In this document: positions 1 to 11,960 of the stretch, piece after piece
Layout of the letters: the number at the start of each line of letters is the position of its first letter
How positions within the stretch are numbered: position 1 is the first letter of the stretch
Origin: Saccharomyces paradoxus
Lineage: Eukaryota > Ascomycota > Saccharomycetes > Saccharomycetales > Saccharomycetaceae
Direction: 5' to 3'
Length of the DNA: 64,000 nt
NCBI RefSeq assembly: GCF_002079055.1
Contig: NC_047495.1
Span: 186,001 to 250,000, forward strand
The notes under the pieces: model-generated
The model's database searches: none
Seen by the model: the letters and a program-made list of their open reading frames with translations, nothing else
Told to the model about the DNA's origin: nothing
Made by a program: the position numbers and the translations under genes

Positions 1-1
1 T

Positions 2-517
2 TCTCCAGCGAAGAAACCCCAAGCGACAGCTAAAACGGCACCAAAGCCCATTTTGAAACCAGACGATGGCGATATTAGTATAAATCAAGAAAAGAAGGAA
101 TCGATCCAGAGAAGAGTGCATAACTTACTAAAGAGTTCTGAGGATCCTTTAACATATAAATCCGCATCAGGTTATGGTAAATATACAGACATTGACGTAG
201 AAACTACGAATCGACATTCAAGTGTAAGAATAACACCAATTACTGAAGAACAGTTTAAGAACAACCACAAGAATGCTGCAGCGGACAAAAAAGTGAGAAG
301 CAATGGTAAAGATAAAGATAAATCAAGACCACCACGCCCACCACCAAAACCTTTACATTTAAGAACAGAACTTCAGAAGATAAGAAACTTTAGTCGTTTG
401 CAATCAAACAAACTGCCAGTTGAGAGAATTTCCAGCGACGCCACAGAGACTATTGTTGATGTTAACGTGGACGAGTTAGAAGCCGATTTTAGAAAAAGAT
501 TTCCTAGTAAGGTGTAA
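2..517 (+). CDS. PRK1: PRK1 C-terminal end (actin-regulating Ser/Thr kinase), partial
   Basis: The frame is open from the first bases of the window and ends at a TAA at 515-517, so only the C-terminal tail of about 171 residues is present. The tail is hydrophilic and holds a proline-rich stretch (RPPRPPPKPLHL, about 80 residues from the end). In Ark1/Prk1 family kinases such a motif binds the SH3 domain of Abp1 and brings the kinase to cortical actin patches, where it phosphorylates endocytic coat proteins such as Pan1 and Sla1. The kinase domain lies outside the window. The assignment rests on this tail and on LYS12 being the convergent neighbour, as at YIL095W/YIL094C. Confidence 0.85.
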   Translation, partial: SPAKKPQATAKTAPKPILKPDDGDISINQEKKESIQRRVHNLLKSSEDPLTYKSASGYGKYTDIDVETTNRHSSVRITPITEEQFKNNHKNAAADKKVRSNGKDKDKSRPPRPPPKPLHLRTELQKIRNFSRLQSNKLPVERISSDATETIVDVNVDELEADFRKRFPSKV

Positions 518-726
518 ACACTGTCCTCACACATAATAGACTATGTAATATTAAAAGTCATAGAAATGTATAGATCTTTTCTCTCTCTCTTTTCCTCTGC
601 AAAGTCTTTATAGATGTAGTTTCTGAGGTATTAGTTGTGATTTTCTTTCGTCAATCATTTCAAAACTTGAAAATATATCTTTTCACTCATTCAATTATTT
701 ATGCGTTTCTATTTTTTTTATATGCT

Positions 727-1872
<1,146 letters not shown>

Positions 1873-2001
1873 TTAGTTATATAGGTATCGCGCTGTAGTA
1901 AAACCTATAGCATAGATACAGACTTAGCTAAACTACATCAGATAAGGTGTCTTTATATAAGTGCTGAACCAGTTGACTTTTTGCTGTCCTTTCATTTAAT
2001 T

Positions 2002-2008
2002 TGAGTCA
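2002..2008 (+). promoter_or_regulatory. Gcn4 site (TGAGTCA) upstream of LYS12
   Basis: Perfect 7-bp Gcn4/AP-1 motif about 160 bp upstream of the LYS12 ATG. It fits general amino-acid control of lysine genes. The 351-bp interval 1843-2193 otherwise holds the RSM25 3' end region and A-rich sequence. An imperfect Lys14-like dyad (TCCACGGGA, consensus TCCRNYGGA) lies at 2024-2032. Confidence 0.6.
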
Positions 2009-2193
2009 TCTTAAAAACATTTTTCCACGGGAAAAAAGTTGAAAAAAAAGAGTGAGAAATTTCAGTGTGGTTGAAAAAATCGAGGTGGAATTTAGAGAAA
2101 GACAATTACTTAGTACTGCATGTGTTGTTCTCGTTTGTTTTAAATTATATACAGGTTAGTTTGGTGACGTCGAGAAAAAGAGAGGCAGCCCAT

Positions 2194-3289
<1,096 letters not shown>

Positions 3290-5221
3290 ATGGCGTACAA
3301 ATCAGGAACCAATAACCGTAGTAATATAATAACTAATGGCAGCACACTGCCGCCGCGAAGCAACAAGAAGGCTTACAGTAGACGTAAAAAGAAGAGCGTA
3401 AGTATGCCCATAATTTACAAGAGTTTTTGTGATACAAGACAGATCGACGACGACCAACAAGCCTTCAAAATGCTGGATAAAGTTAGTCATCTGAAAAAAT
3501 TCAGCGCTGAAGAAGGTGATGATGACAATACATTTGTCCAATGGGCCGATGATATTACAGATACCTTATCCGGGCTATGCTGCACAGGAACCTTTTTAAA
3601 ACTTCTCATAAGCTCTGCGTTATCCGGGCGAGCCAAGAATTGGTTTGATTCGGCAACAGAGGGCATCGATGACTACGTGATAAAGACTTATGATTTTGGA
3701 AAATTTCTTGCTTTACTATCAGAAGAATTTGATGGAGCAAAATTCTTAAGAAGGGAGAGTTTCACGGAACTATTAAAGCTGTCCATTGATTCTGAGAAGT
3801 CATTGGAAACATTTGCTTATATATCGGGACGTCTAACTCCTTATTACCTGTCTTCTGGTGCTGCGTTGGATTTATTTCTCAGTAAGTTAGAGCCACACTT
3901 GCAAAAACAATTGGGAAATTCTGCATTTCCGATGACTTTGGATGTAGCCTTGTTGATGACTGCCTGTGAATTTGCGAAGGGAGCATCTAGTCATAGAAAA
4001 CATCGAAACAAAAATACAAGAGATTTCGACATCAATTCTCCAAAGATTAAGAGTGCTGCTAAAGTTAGCAAAATATCTAACACCAAAAATATGAATGAAA
4101 ACAGCGTCATTGAAAAGAGTGATCGGAAAAATTACTCTAATAAAAACGAACTACAAATACCCGATACTAAACTTCGAAAACGAAATGGACGTGGAGTGCA
4201 GCTCTCTCTTTTCGTGGCCGAGCACAAGAAGACTCTTCCATATGAGAATTTTTCTGCCAATGCATACGCGTCAAAAAATGGACAGTCCAATTTGATCGAT
4301 CCCTTTGATCTTCATACACATCTTAGAAACGGTGAATCTCGACTATATGCATTAAATGCGATATCAACTCAGAATAACGACAGGTCGATTCCAGGAACAA
4401 CTAATGATAATTTAATAAATGATGAAGTTGCAAATATGAGAAAGCAAATCACAATTAATAATGAACGTACGGATGAAATCACGCCGTCTTTAAACCTGAG
4501 CCGCTGCGCAGTGAAAAGAAACTCACTGCAACTTGTATCACCAAATACTTTTAAAGGAAGCGCTGAAATTCAAGAACCAAAAATGAAGAGAGTTTTAGGT
4601 AGTGATATATCGATTGGCTCATCCCAAACAATGTATGTATTTTCCCACCCAGGCACTCCCACAGTTGCTAATCCAGCAAGAAAAAATGAAATCAGCGAGA
4701 GTTGTCAGATTAACGATACTGTTCATTCTAACCCGTTCACGGCAAACGAAAATGAAAAAATCTCGAACCTATCAGAAAGCTTTAAAAACCCTGTAGCATC
4801 TATGGAAATAAATAGGCTGAGCTCCACCGCGGGCCTCAAAAAGATCTCAGAAAGCGTTCATAGAGAGAACAAGAGGCCTAATTTATCAACTCAAAAAAGC
4901 TATCCACTGCATAACTTTGCTGTGCGCACAAGGAATGCACATTTTAATGACCGGCCTTCTAATTATACATCGGCACATGAAATTACAGATGCGACTTGCC
5001 GATTATCTCCGAGCATTAATAGTATTCAATGTCTTACTGGGCCCAAAAGCAGGGATGCAGAGACTAACAAAGCAACGATTTCATCTTATATGGTTGCTCA
5101 AGACGAAAAAGCGGCGAAGAGCAAAAATGTAGAAACTAAGAGCAGAAAGTTCCCCAATGTAATAAACCCTTTTCTTACGAATACAGTGAATAAAAAAAAA
5201 AAAGACTACTATTATATGTGA
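3290..5221 (+). CDS. YIL092W-like protein with a Ty3/Gypsy Gag-type capsid region
   Basis: 643 residues from the first ATG in an open frame; S. cerevisiae YIL092W is of similar size and of unknown function. Residues about 65-220 follow the pattern of the retrotransposon Gag capsid family: a tryptophan start (FVQWADDI), a helix ending in LSGRAKNWF, then YDFGKFLALLSEEF, a Ser-Leu-x-x-Phe helix (SLETFAYISGRL) and LFLSKLEPHLQKQL. The remaining two thirds is low-complexity, rich in Asn, Ser and Lys, with many NS/KN runs and probably disordered. No protease, reverse transcriptase or integrase region is joined to it and no LTRs flank it; the frame looks whole. I read it as a host gene derived from an old Gag, but that is inference from motif spacing. 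Cellular role unknown. Confidence 0.8.
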   Translation: MAYKSGTNNRSNIITNGSTLPPRSNKKAYSRRKKKSVSMPIIYKSFCDTRQIDDDQQAFKMLDKVSHLKKFSAEEGDDDNTFVQWADDITDTLSGLCCTGTFLKLLISSALSGRAKNWFDSATEGIDDYVIKTYDFGKFLALLSEEFDGAKFLRRESFTELLKLSIDSEKSLETFAYISGRLTPYYLSSGAALDLFLSKLEPHLQKQLGNSAFPMTLDVALLMTACEFAKGASSHRKHRNKNTRDFDINSPKIKSAAKVSKISNTKNMNENSVIEKSDRKNYSNKNELQIPDTKLRKRNGRGVQLSLFVAEHKKTLPYENFSANAYASKNGQSNLIDPFDLHTHLRNGESRLYALNAISTQNNDRSIPGTTNDNLINDEVANMRKQITINNERTDEITPSLNLSRCAVKRNSLQLVSPNTFKGSAEIQEPKMKRVLGSDISIGSSQTMYVFSHPGTPTVANPARKNEISESCQINDTVHSNPFTANENEKISNLSESFKNPVASMEINRLSSTAGLKKISESVHRENKRPNLSTQKSYPLHNFAVRTRNAHFNDRPSNYTSAHEITDATCRLSPSINSIQCLTGPKSRDAETNKATISSYMVAQDEKAAKSKNVETKSRKFPNVINPFLTNTVNKKKKDYYYM

Positions 5222-5271
5222 GTGATAATATTCTTGATTACGTACTCTATATATTGTGGCAGCGCAAACAA

Positions 5272-7437
5272 TCACTTAAACTCATACACTTCCTTTTGTG
5301 CATGCGATAGTACAGCTGCTCTTTTTGTGCCCACAATTCTTTCGAGTGAAAGGCCATCAAGTTTACTGTATATGCATCTAACAGTGGATATGTTTAAGTC
5401 GGTATTACCCAGAAAGGCGTTCTTACCAATAAATCTGACAGTTTCATTGTAAAACTCGGGATTGTTTGGAGGCTTATAAAACACGACACTTTTAACACCT
5501 TTGATTTCATAACGTCTATAATGGTGCAACCTTTCTGTATATAACATAACTTTCAGGCGGCCCTGTTGAAATAATGATCTATTTGCATTAAGCTGTCTTT
5601 GGCTAGAGTACTCATTTATGTCTCCAAATAAAATCGTCGTCTTCTCCTTCATGTAGTTTCTAATACGAATAAAGTCGGTGTAATCAGGAATGTAGATCAG
5701 TATTCCGTCTTCATACCCAGTGGATTTGACAATACTTGGAATAATGACACTTGTAAAAAATTTAAATCTATAATCAGGTTCTTCAATAATCGAGTTTCCA
5801 ATAATGTCAAATCTCTGAAAGATCTGTCTGATCTTTAATCCAGATTGTCCAATACTGGAATTTTCTGATTCTATGACCTTGTGATTCTTCCATCTACCTG
5901 CCATGTTACGACATCTTCCGTTGATTAATGAATTAGCCGCAGGTGAGACGTATTTTGTGAATGCAATTGTCTGCCTGAACAACCTAGCTTGGTCATTAAT
6001 ATACCACATGCGAATTCTGCTAAAGTCAGCTTCATGTTGTTGATCTGGAATTTTGTTAAGATGGTCAAAGATGGTGAAAATATGGGATATGTTCTGGTAT
6101 TCTATTGAGTGTAATTGATCAATCACCATTAGCTCTATTGAGGACAAGAAATCGTCCTGCCTCTTTTTTTTATCTGTATTTTCTAAGATCATTTGAATAC
6201 CCAATGGCGAACATACAATAATGTCAGACTGGTAGAAATTGCTATAAAGTTTTATAGCCTTTCTTGTGAACTTAAGGCCGACAACGAAAAAATCGTTGGT
6301 GTTTCCCCTAAATATGTGTTGAAAAGATTTTGGTTTGGACTTTGGAGGTAAAGAATCATCACGGAATTGGTCGTAGAATTTTCCCTTCTTATCAACTTGA
6401 TCTATACCTGACTTTGAAATTATCTTATCGACAACGCGGTATGCCGCCTCTCTAGTAGGAACTACAATCAATACTTTTGGCCTTGTAAAACCTTGATCTA
6501 GGTGTTCAGTGTCTGGGTTATCCTGTAATCTTTGATTGTTTTTCAAGATTCTATCTCTTGTCTTGTAGATGTGATTCAACACATGCAGAGCATATAAATC
6601 TCTGTACTCATCTTCATCCTTTTCGTACGAATCATACTCATATAATATATCTTTGTACTGAAACATAGGGTCTACTAATTTTTTTTGCAAAGCAGTCAAT
6701 GGATCAATTTTTTTATCCAGCAGTCCATTTTGAACTTTCAGTCTCTGTTTCAAAAAGTAGGAGTATATGGATGATGATCTGTACGGGCTTTCAACCAATG
6801 CTTCCTCACCAATTACTACCGGTTTGGCATATATATACGATTCATTGTCACCTAGGGGACCCTTGACGGATTTGTATTTTATACTTTTGGTCTTGAAAGC
6901 AGTGGACAAATCATCAACGTATTTCTCCGGAACTTGGTTAAAATGAGACTCGAAGGGATCTTGCTCATCTTCACTGTCTATATCATCCTTCTCGTCTTCA
7001 TTGCTGTCATCATCGTTATCATTCTCTTGATTACCCAAAAGGCCATTCTCTATCTCCAACTGATCGTCCACTGGCTCATATTCTGAATTTTTGTCTTCAG
7101 TCTCACCGGCTTGGGTAGTAGCTTCATTGCTCTCGTCAATCTTCCTCTTTCGTCTTTTTGGTTCTGGATGTTCAGATTTGAGGATAGTCAATAAAGCGTC
7201 ATAAACTTTTTCCTTTTTCTCTTCTACACCCTCAACATCAATATCATCCCCACTACCAATATCCGACATTTCAGCCTCGTCAGTTCTGCGGCCAGTATCT
7301 TCAGCTACGTGATCCGCTTCTTCCGTACTTCCATCTTTTCTGGCAGAAGATCTTTTAATCTTTCTCAGTTCTTGTCTTCCTCTTTTCCGATAGCCACGAA
7401 AATTATCATTCTTCTCCCTCACAGGACTGTCACTCAT
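5272..7437 (-). CDS. UTP25: SSU processome protein Utp25 (DEAD-box-like, 18S rRNA maturation)
   Basis: 721 residues from the ATG at 7437; a longer frame exists upstream but has only a TTG, so the ATG is used. Nucleolar U3-associated factor needed for early pre-18S processing. The first ~190 residues are highly acidic with basic NLS-like clusters (KRRKRKIDE). The rest resembles a DEAD-box helicase core that has lost ATPase signatures: a motif Ia-like [11 protein letters not shown] near 320, [14 protein letters not shown] near 420, and [12 protein letters not shown] where a DEAD motif would be. This agrees with the known view of Utp25 as an inactive helicase relative. PAC and RRPE boxes upstream support a ribosome-biogenesis role. 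Confidence 0.93.
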   Translation of the reverse strand: MSDSPVREKNDNFRGYRKRGRQELRKIKRSSARKDGSTEEADHVAEDTGRRTDEAEMSDIGSGDDIDVEGVEEKKEKVYDALLTILKSEHPEPKRRKRKIDESNEATTQAGETEDKNSEYEPVDDQLEIENGLLGNQENDNDDDSNEDEKDDIDSEDEQDPFESHFNQVPEKYVDDLSTAFKTKSIKYKSVKGPLGDNESYIYAKPVVIGEEALVESPYRSSSIYSYFLKQRLKVQNGLLDKKIDPLTALQKKLVDPMFQYKDILYEYDSYEKDEDEYRDLYALHVLNHIYKTRDRILKNNQRLQDNPDTEHLDQGFTRPKVLIVVPTREAAYRVVDKIISKSGIDQVDKKGKFYDQFRDDSLPPKSKPKSFQHIFRGNTNDFFVVGLKFTRKAIKLYSNFYQSDIIVCSPLGIQMILENTDKKKRQDDFLSSIELMVIDQLHSIEYQNISHIFTIFDHLNKIPDQQHEADFSRIRMWYINDQARLFRQTIAFTKYVSPAANSLINGRCRNMAGRWKNHKVIESENSSIGQSGLKIRQIFQRFDIIGNSIIEEPDYRFKFFTSVIIPSIVKSTGYEDGILIYIPDYTDFIRIRNYMKEKTTILFGDINEYSSQRQLNANRSLFQQGRLKVMLYTERLHHYRRYEIKGVKSVVFYKPPNNPEFYNETVRFIGKNAFLGNTDLNISTVRCIYSKLDGLSLERIVGTKRAAVLSHAQKEVYEFK

Positions 7438-7521
7438 TGCAACCTGATCACTTCGCAATTATACCCCCCCCAGCTTATCCAACAAACGCTGTTTATTCAC
7501 TTCATTAAACCTGTAGAATAT

Positions 7522-7531
7522 GCGATGAGCT
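7522..7531 (+). promoter_or_regulatory. PAC element (GCGATGAGCT) in UTP25/ICE2 promoter
   Basis: Exact match to the PAC motif bound by Dot6/Tod6, about 85 bp upstream of the UTP25 ATG. Together with the RRPE box 25 bp further away it is the standard signature of ribosome-biogenesis genes. Confidence 0.75.
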
Positions 7532-7554
7532 AAATTATAATAGAATTGCGAAGG

Positions 7555-7566
7555 AAAAATTTTTCA
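7555..7566 (+). promoter_or_regulatory. RRPE element (AAAAATTTTTCA)
   Basis: Matches the ribosomal RNA processing element (AAAAATTTT core) bound by Stb3. It sits next to the PAC box, in the order and spacing usual for this regulon, and belongs most probably to UTP25. The other side of this 400-bp divergent region is the ICE2 promoter, where I see no clear motif. Confidence 0.65.
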
Positions 7567-7837
7567 GATCATGATACACGAGGAAGCGCATCAGCTTGAA
7601 GCGAAGCAAGGGACTGGAGCGGTTACTGGTTTCGGAGAGATGATTGATGAGAAAGTGGATATAGATAAAAGATCTGAGGTGTAGTGATACTGGAAGGGCT
7701 GTGCGTGAAGTGTTGGTGGACTTATAGTATTCCTGAAGCTTCTTTTTCTGTTTTGCTCCCCTCATCCCATCGCGTAATCGCTTAGATCCACTGGAGAGGT
7801 GCTGTTTGTGGCCGATCACACTAAAGATTAGGCAACG

Positions 7838-9313
7838 ATGACCAGTTTGTCCAAAAGCTTCATGCAGAGTGGACGAATCTGCGCAGCATGTTTCTATCTG
7901 TTATTCACACTACTTTCAATCCCAATCTCGTTTAAAGTTGGTGGTTTAGAGTGCGGTCTTTCCTTCACGGTGACACTGTTCACTTTGTATTTCATAACTA
8001 CGACTCTTAACGTGTTGGCAAGACGACACGGAGGAAGATTATACATTTTTTTGACCAGCTGTCTGTATTATTCACAACACTTCATCATTGCATCTTTGCT
8101 ATACCTGTTTTTGTCTGGATTTTCTAATGATGAATTGGGAAACGTTCTGAAAAATAAATCTAATGAGTCAGAGTCGTTCTTAGAAGCTTTGAAAAATAGC
8201 TTAAATTCCAACCAAATTAACTACGTGTTATATTATTATTACTATCGATTTGTTGTTCAACCGTGGCAGTTCGTACTTACCAAGTCCACACCTTTTTTTA
8301 CTCTATCAGAAGGTTTTTTCACTATTTTAGCCATCCAGGCCGTCGGGGAAACTAATAGATGGTTATCAAATGACCTGAATTCAAACACGTGGATTATTTC
8401 CTCATTGCTAGCTTCTGGGGGTGTGATTACCGCTTCGCTTTATTATTTATATCGGATTTATGTCACCCCTATATGGCCATTATCCATCCAAACAGCGTCT
8501 TTATTAGGATTTGTTTTGTCTATGGTATGTGGGTTGGGTTTATATGGTATTGTGAGTCAGAAAGGATCCGTCATAGAAAGCTCTTTATTTTTTGCGTATA
8601 TTGTTCGTTGTATTTATGAAATTTCGCCTAAATTAGCTACTACGGCAACTGATGAAATTTTAGACTTGTTTAAAGACGTCTGGCAAAAGCATCAAAGGAA
8701 TCTGCCCACTGCGGACAATCTTTTGTGCTACTTCCATAATGTCATATTAAAGAATGCAGAGATGTTATGGGGGTCTTTTATTCCTAGGGGAAGAAAGAAA
8801 ACTGGTGATTTTCATGACAAACTCATTAGTATTTTATCATTTGAAAAAGTATCCTTAATATCTAAACCGTTCTGGAAATTTTTCAAGAATTTCACCTTTA
8901 GTGTTCCGCTATCCATTAACGAATTCTGCCAAGTTACAATCAAGATGGCAAGTGAATCAGTTTCCCCAGCTATAGTAATTAATTTATGCTTTAGAGTTCT
9001 AATGTTTTACTCGGCCACAAGGATTATTCCAGCATTACAAAGAAAGAATGACAAGCAATTGCGCAAGAGTCGTAGGATCATGAAGGGTTTGTATTGGTAC
9101 AGTCCCTGCATATTGATTGCTATGTATACTCACTTGATTTTACAATATTCGGGTGAGCTGAAGAAGGATCTATGTATATGGGGTTGCAGTGAAAAGTGGT
9201 TTGGTTCAGATCAACCAGAAATTATAGTGGATTCATGGGGATTCTGGAATTGGTGCAATATTTTCTGTACTGTTTTGGTGTATGCTACTGAATTGATAGG
9301 TTCTGGTAGTTGA
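7838..9313 (+). CDS. ICE2: ER membrane protein Ice2 (cortical ER / phospholipid control)
   Basis: 491 residues, the length of yeast Ice2. Polytopic ER membrane protein needed for cortical ER inheritance; it restrains the Nem1-Spo7 phosphatase and so favours membrane over storage lipid synthesis. Hydrophobic segments are visible near residues 14-35, 40-60, 68-92, 180-205, 212-240 and 385-430, with a basic cytosolic loop (PRGRKKTGDFHDK near 308 and RKNDKQLRKSRRIMK near 400). No catalytic motif. The start ATG at 7838 is the first in frame. ICE2 is divergent from UTP25. Confidence 0.93.
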   Translation: MTSLSKSFMQSGRICAACFYLLFTLLSIPISFKVGGLECGLSFTVTLFTLYFITTTLNVLARRHGGRLYIFLTSCLYYSQHFIIASLLYLFLSGFSNDELGNVLKNKSNESESFLEALKNSLNSNQINYVLYYYYYRFVVQPWQFVLTKSTPFFTLSEGFFTILAIQAVGETNRWLSNDLNSNTWIISSLLASGGVITASLYYLYRIYVTPIWPLSIQTASLLGFVLSMVCGLGLYGIVSQKGSVIESSLFFAYIVRCIYEISPKLATTATDEILDLFKDVWQKHQRNLPTADNLLCYFHNVILKNAEMLWGSFIPRGRKKTGDFHDKLISILSFEKVSLISKPFWKFFKNFTFSVPLSINEFCQVTIKMASESVSPAIVINLCFRVLMFYSATRIIPALQRKNDKQLRKSRRIMKGLYWYSPCILIAMYTHLILQYSGELKKDLCIWGCSEKWFGSDQPEIIVDSWGFWNWCNIFCTVLVYATELIGSGS

Positions 9314-9940
9314 AGGTGATGCATTGTCAAAAGAGCGACTTCTTCAGCTCTGCCAAATACGCGAAGACAAAAAGGGAAGGAAAAATAGAAGGTGAAATAC
9401 CAGATTACTTGTAACTAATTGATAGATTTTATCTGTTTCAAGTACCATTCCTGAACCACTTTACCATTTGGTTGGTTTCTTTTTTGTTATTATTTGCATT
9501 AGTCCTTTGCACGTTCATAGTGAAAATTGCTTCCGTTTATCACTATTCCATAATAAATACAATGAACATTTCAACTCATACCCTAATATGTAGACACATA
9601 AATATATGAATATAACATATCTCTGAAATAGTACTTTCAATACGCAGTAAATTTTAATCTAGAGCTGTGCAGAGTAAGTTAAAAATAGCTGATTTCGGCT
9701 TTCTTTTTGCTCTTTGCTATCATTCAAGAAACCGTTTTACCTCCTTATAACAATGGTAAGAGGTACTTAAGAAGGTCCTCATCTTTGAATTGGTATTTCC
9801 CCCCTCCCCCTTCTTAGAGTAATTGCATAACCACAGAGCCGTCCTTTCTTAAATTCGGAGGACATGACGTAAAGGAGAAGTAGAACCGAATGTCGCAATA
9901 GACCAAACTGAAGTGTCACAATCCAGATTCTTTCCAATTG

Positions 9941-9970
9941 TTGAAAATTGTTGAAAATTGTTGAAAATTG
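9941..9970 (+). repeat. 10-bp tandem repeat, three exact copies (TTGAAAATTG)
   Basis: The unit TTGAAAATTG is repeated three times exactly at 9941-9950, 9951-9960 and 9961-9970, with a partial CAATTG just before. The unit contains CAATTG at its junctions, so the array can also be read as alternating CAATTG and AAAATT. No gene overlaps it. Confidence 0.85.
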
Positions 9971-10002
9971 TCAAGAGTTGCCAATGTCGTCTATATAGTT
10001 GA

Positions 10003-10468
10003 CACTTTTCTGATTCGCCATTACATCCTTTAGAGGAGCGGTATTCAAAAGTTGCTAAATATGTGAATGCACAACATGCCTTAGATTTGATATCACTGTT
10101 CTTTTTTGCTATACACCAATTATCACTACTGGAAAAATGGTATCTTTGAGAAGCAGTATTTCAAAAGGAAACCAAAAAGATGTTCAAAAACTTCACGTTC
10201 TCGCTATAATGCCACTTCTCACCATCCCAAGTGGTTCAAAGTCAAGCATTCGTTCTTATGGATAGGAACGTTCTGTTTTGAGTTTATTCGTTAGTAAAAA
10301 CTAATAAGTTCTTTGAAACTGATCAAACTGCTAATACAAAGACTCTTAGGGTTATTGTGTTGGGGATTCAATGTGATTCTTAATATAAAATTATTCGCCT
10401 TTTATGGGGACCATTTAGAATCACATAGTGTGCCCCTTGATGCAAAAGATGAACCCTTTACAAAGTAA
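10003..10468 (+). pseudogene. Decayed membrane-protein gene at the YIL089W position
   Basis: Protein-like reading frames survive in order. The first (10003 to about 10150) gives a hydrophobic segment containing DLISLFFFAIHQLSLLEKW. The second (about 10091-10291, +2 frame) contains YHYWKNGIFEKQYFKRKPKR and FLWIGTFCFEFIR. After two adjacent in-frame stops at 10292-10297 the same frame continues to 10468 with LLGLLCWGFNVILNIKLFAF and ends in DEPFTK. At least one frameshift and two stops break it, and no ATG opens a long frame. In S. cerevisiae the small membrane protein gene YIL089W lies at this place, directly after ICE2. I could not align the sequences, so the link to YIL089W rests on position, size and membrane character. 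Confidence 0.5.
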
Positions 10469-10560
10469 TTATCGCCAGGCAGTGAAGAGGTTGAACAATT
10501 GTAATTATTTCGATAAGATCTTGAAAGTGGTGAGTATTTAAACACGATTAATTCCATTAT

Positions 10561-10970
10561 TGCTGGAACAAAAACCAACTATCGTTCACTGATAGCATTC
10601 GTGCTGCCGCAGTATTGTCACATATAATGTTCGAAATATGAAAGTTATAATAACGATTGAATTATGATCAAAATGTCATCAAATTTTGGTTGAAATTGAC
10701 GCGCAAGATTGATAATGTAGTAGAAGAGTGAATGATGATGTATAAAAGCGGAGAGAGAAATTATTAATGAGAATTATATGATTTTACTGATATTTTTTTA
10801 AATTCCATATTTGAGAAATGGGTGAATCTTCAGATAATTATTTGACTTACATTTTTTAGAGGTAAAACCGTAGATATATACAGTACACTGGAAGCTCTCC
10901 CCAGGAACATTAAAATCCACAGAAGGAACTCAACTACTATAAAATAATAACTTTATAAGGTTTGCTTAAT
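10561..10970 (+). mobile_element. Old, strongly diverged delta-like LTR relic
   Basis: Begins TGCTGGAACAAAAACCAACT, which resembles the 5' end of Ty1/Ty2 delta elements. Further in it carries a segment like the conserved delta core (GCGCAAGATTGATAATGTAG near 10700) followed by a TATAAAAG box near 10741. The 3' boundary is vague. Divergence from the two clearer delta copies in this window marks it as the oldest; it is a solo remnant with no internal coding region. Confidence 0.55.
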
Positions 10971-10981
10971 GGCCCCCTTCG

Positions 10982-11061
10982 TTGATGATTAGTAGTTCAA
11001 AGGTAGCATTAATGAGGAACAGCAGTATATCTTCATATACCATGTAAGAGAGATATAGAAA
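10982..11061 (+). repeat. ~80-bp repeat, copy A (shared with 19400-19480)
   Basis: This stretch (GATGATTAGTAGTTCAAAGG... to ...AAGAGAGATATAG) aligns with 19400-19480 at roughly three quarters identity with one indel. Both copies follow an LTR and both precede a tRNA gene. I do not recognise the family. Confidence 0.6.
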
Positions 11062-11191
11062 TCGCACGCCGATCGGTTCGCTATAAGTGCGACCAGTATG
11101 CCCATTATGACACTCATATCCTCCATATATATGACTATCATGTTAAAGTTCGGTTAATACACCCTTTAACTCAAGTGACCATTATCTGAAT

Positions 11192-11507
11192 TGTTGGAAT
11201 GAAATTCTTATATCATCTATTTAGTAGTATATTATCATATGCGGTGTAAGAGGATGGCATGAAGATTGAGAAACAGTCGTCCAATTTAATGGAAGCTGAA
11301 GTACAAGGATTGATAATGTAATAGGATAATGAATGACAACATATAAAAGGAAACAAGATAAAGTAATACCATTATGCAGAATTATCGATGCCTTTTTGTG
11401 GTTCCATGATCCTCGAGGAGAACTTCTAGTATATTCTGTATACCCATATCATAGCCTTTAGGAACAATGGAATCCCAACGATTATTTAATTATTCACCAA
11501 ATTCTTA
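11192..11507 (+). mobile_element. Solo delta LTR (Ty1/Ty2 family)
   Basis: Starts TGTTGGAATGAAATTC, has the delta core GGATTGATAATGTAATAGG, a TATAAAAG box, and the hallmark GAGGAGAACTTCTAGTATAT near the 3' end. It is flanked by a 5-bp target duplication TGAAT at 11187-11191 and 11508-11512. It lies about 110 bp upstream of tRNA-Glu(CUC), the usual Ty1 target zone. No internal coding region remains, so it is a solo LTR left by recombination, moderately diverged. Confidence 0.88.
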
Positions 11508-11617
11508 TGAATACCTTGTCCAGCATTTCCCCTTTCGGCGATAAGCGTAATCACAGGAGAGTTGTATATTGTAATAATATGTTTGTTGCTTTTTATGCAC
11601 TAATCAAGCGAATGAAA

Positions 11618-11689
11618 TCCGATGTAGTGTAACGGCTATCACATCACGTTCTCACCGTGGAGACCGGGGTTCGACTCCCCGCTTCGGAG
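11618..11689 (+). tRNA. tRNA-Glu (anticodon CUC)
   Basis: 72-nt cloverleaf without intron. The anticodon stem CACG/CGTG encloses the loop TTCTCAC, giving anticodon CTC. The T arm is CGGGG-TTCGACT-CCCCG (B box GGTTCGACTCC) and the A box is TAGTGTAACGG. The acceptor stem pairs TCCGATG with CTTCGGA, with one U-U mismatch at 6:67, and the discriminator base is G. A T-run terminator follows at about 11693. It reads GAG codons and corresponds to tE(CUC)I of S. cerevisiae chromosome IX. Confidence 0.96.
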
Positions 11690-11960
11690 TAAATTTTTTT
11701 TCCAATTTGTTTTCAGGGACTTATCTGCCGCATTTTCATCATCTGGTGGTAGTCACATCTTTTAGTTTGTTCCTCAGACACCATCATACCGGAGACATTT
11801 AAGTGTCTCGTAGTCGAGCATCTTTTTATGGTGCTAAGGGTAAAATAATTCATTGGTGGATGATCATGTTAAGTATAAAAGTTTAAGTTTATTGTTTCAG
11901 TTTCTATTTACTATTAAATATATACTGTTTCATATATCTCTTGCATGATAATTGATCTGT

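Larger units (their letters stand above)
9314..11617. other. Gene-poor accessory block between ICE2 and tRNA-Glu
   Basis: About 2.3 kb without an intact gene. Its contents are listed separately: a 10-bp tandem repeat, a decayed coding region, an old degenerate LTR, a short repeat shared with the tRNA-Ile locus, and a solo delta LTR. This is a typical retroelement landing zone upstream of an RNA polymerase III gene. The rest (9314-9935) shows no feature I recognise. Confidence 0.6.
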
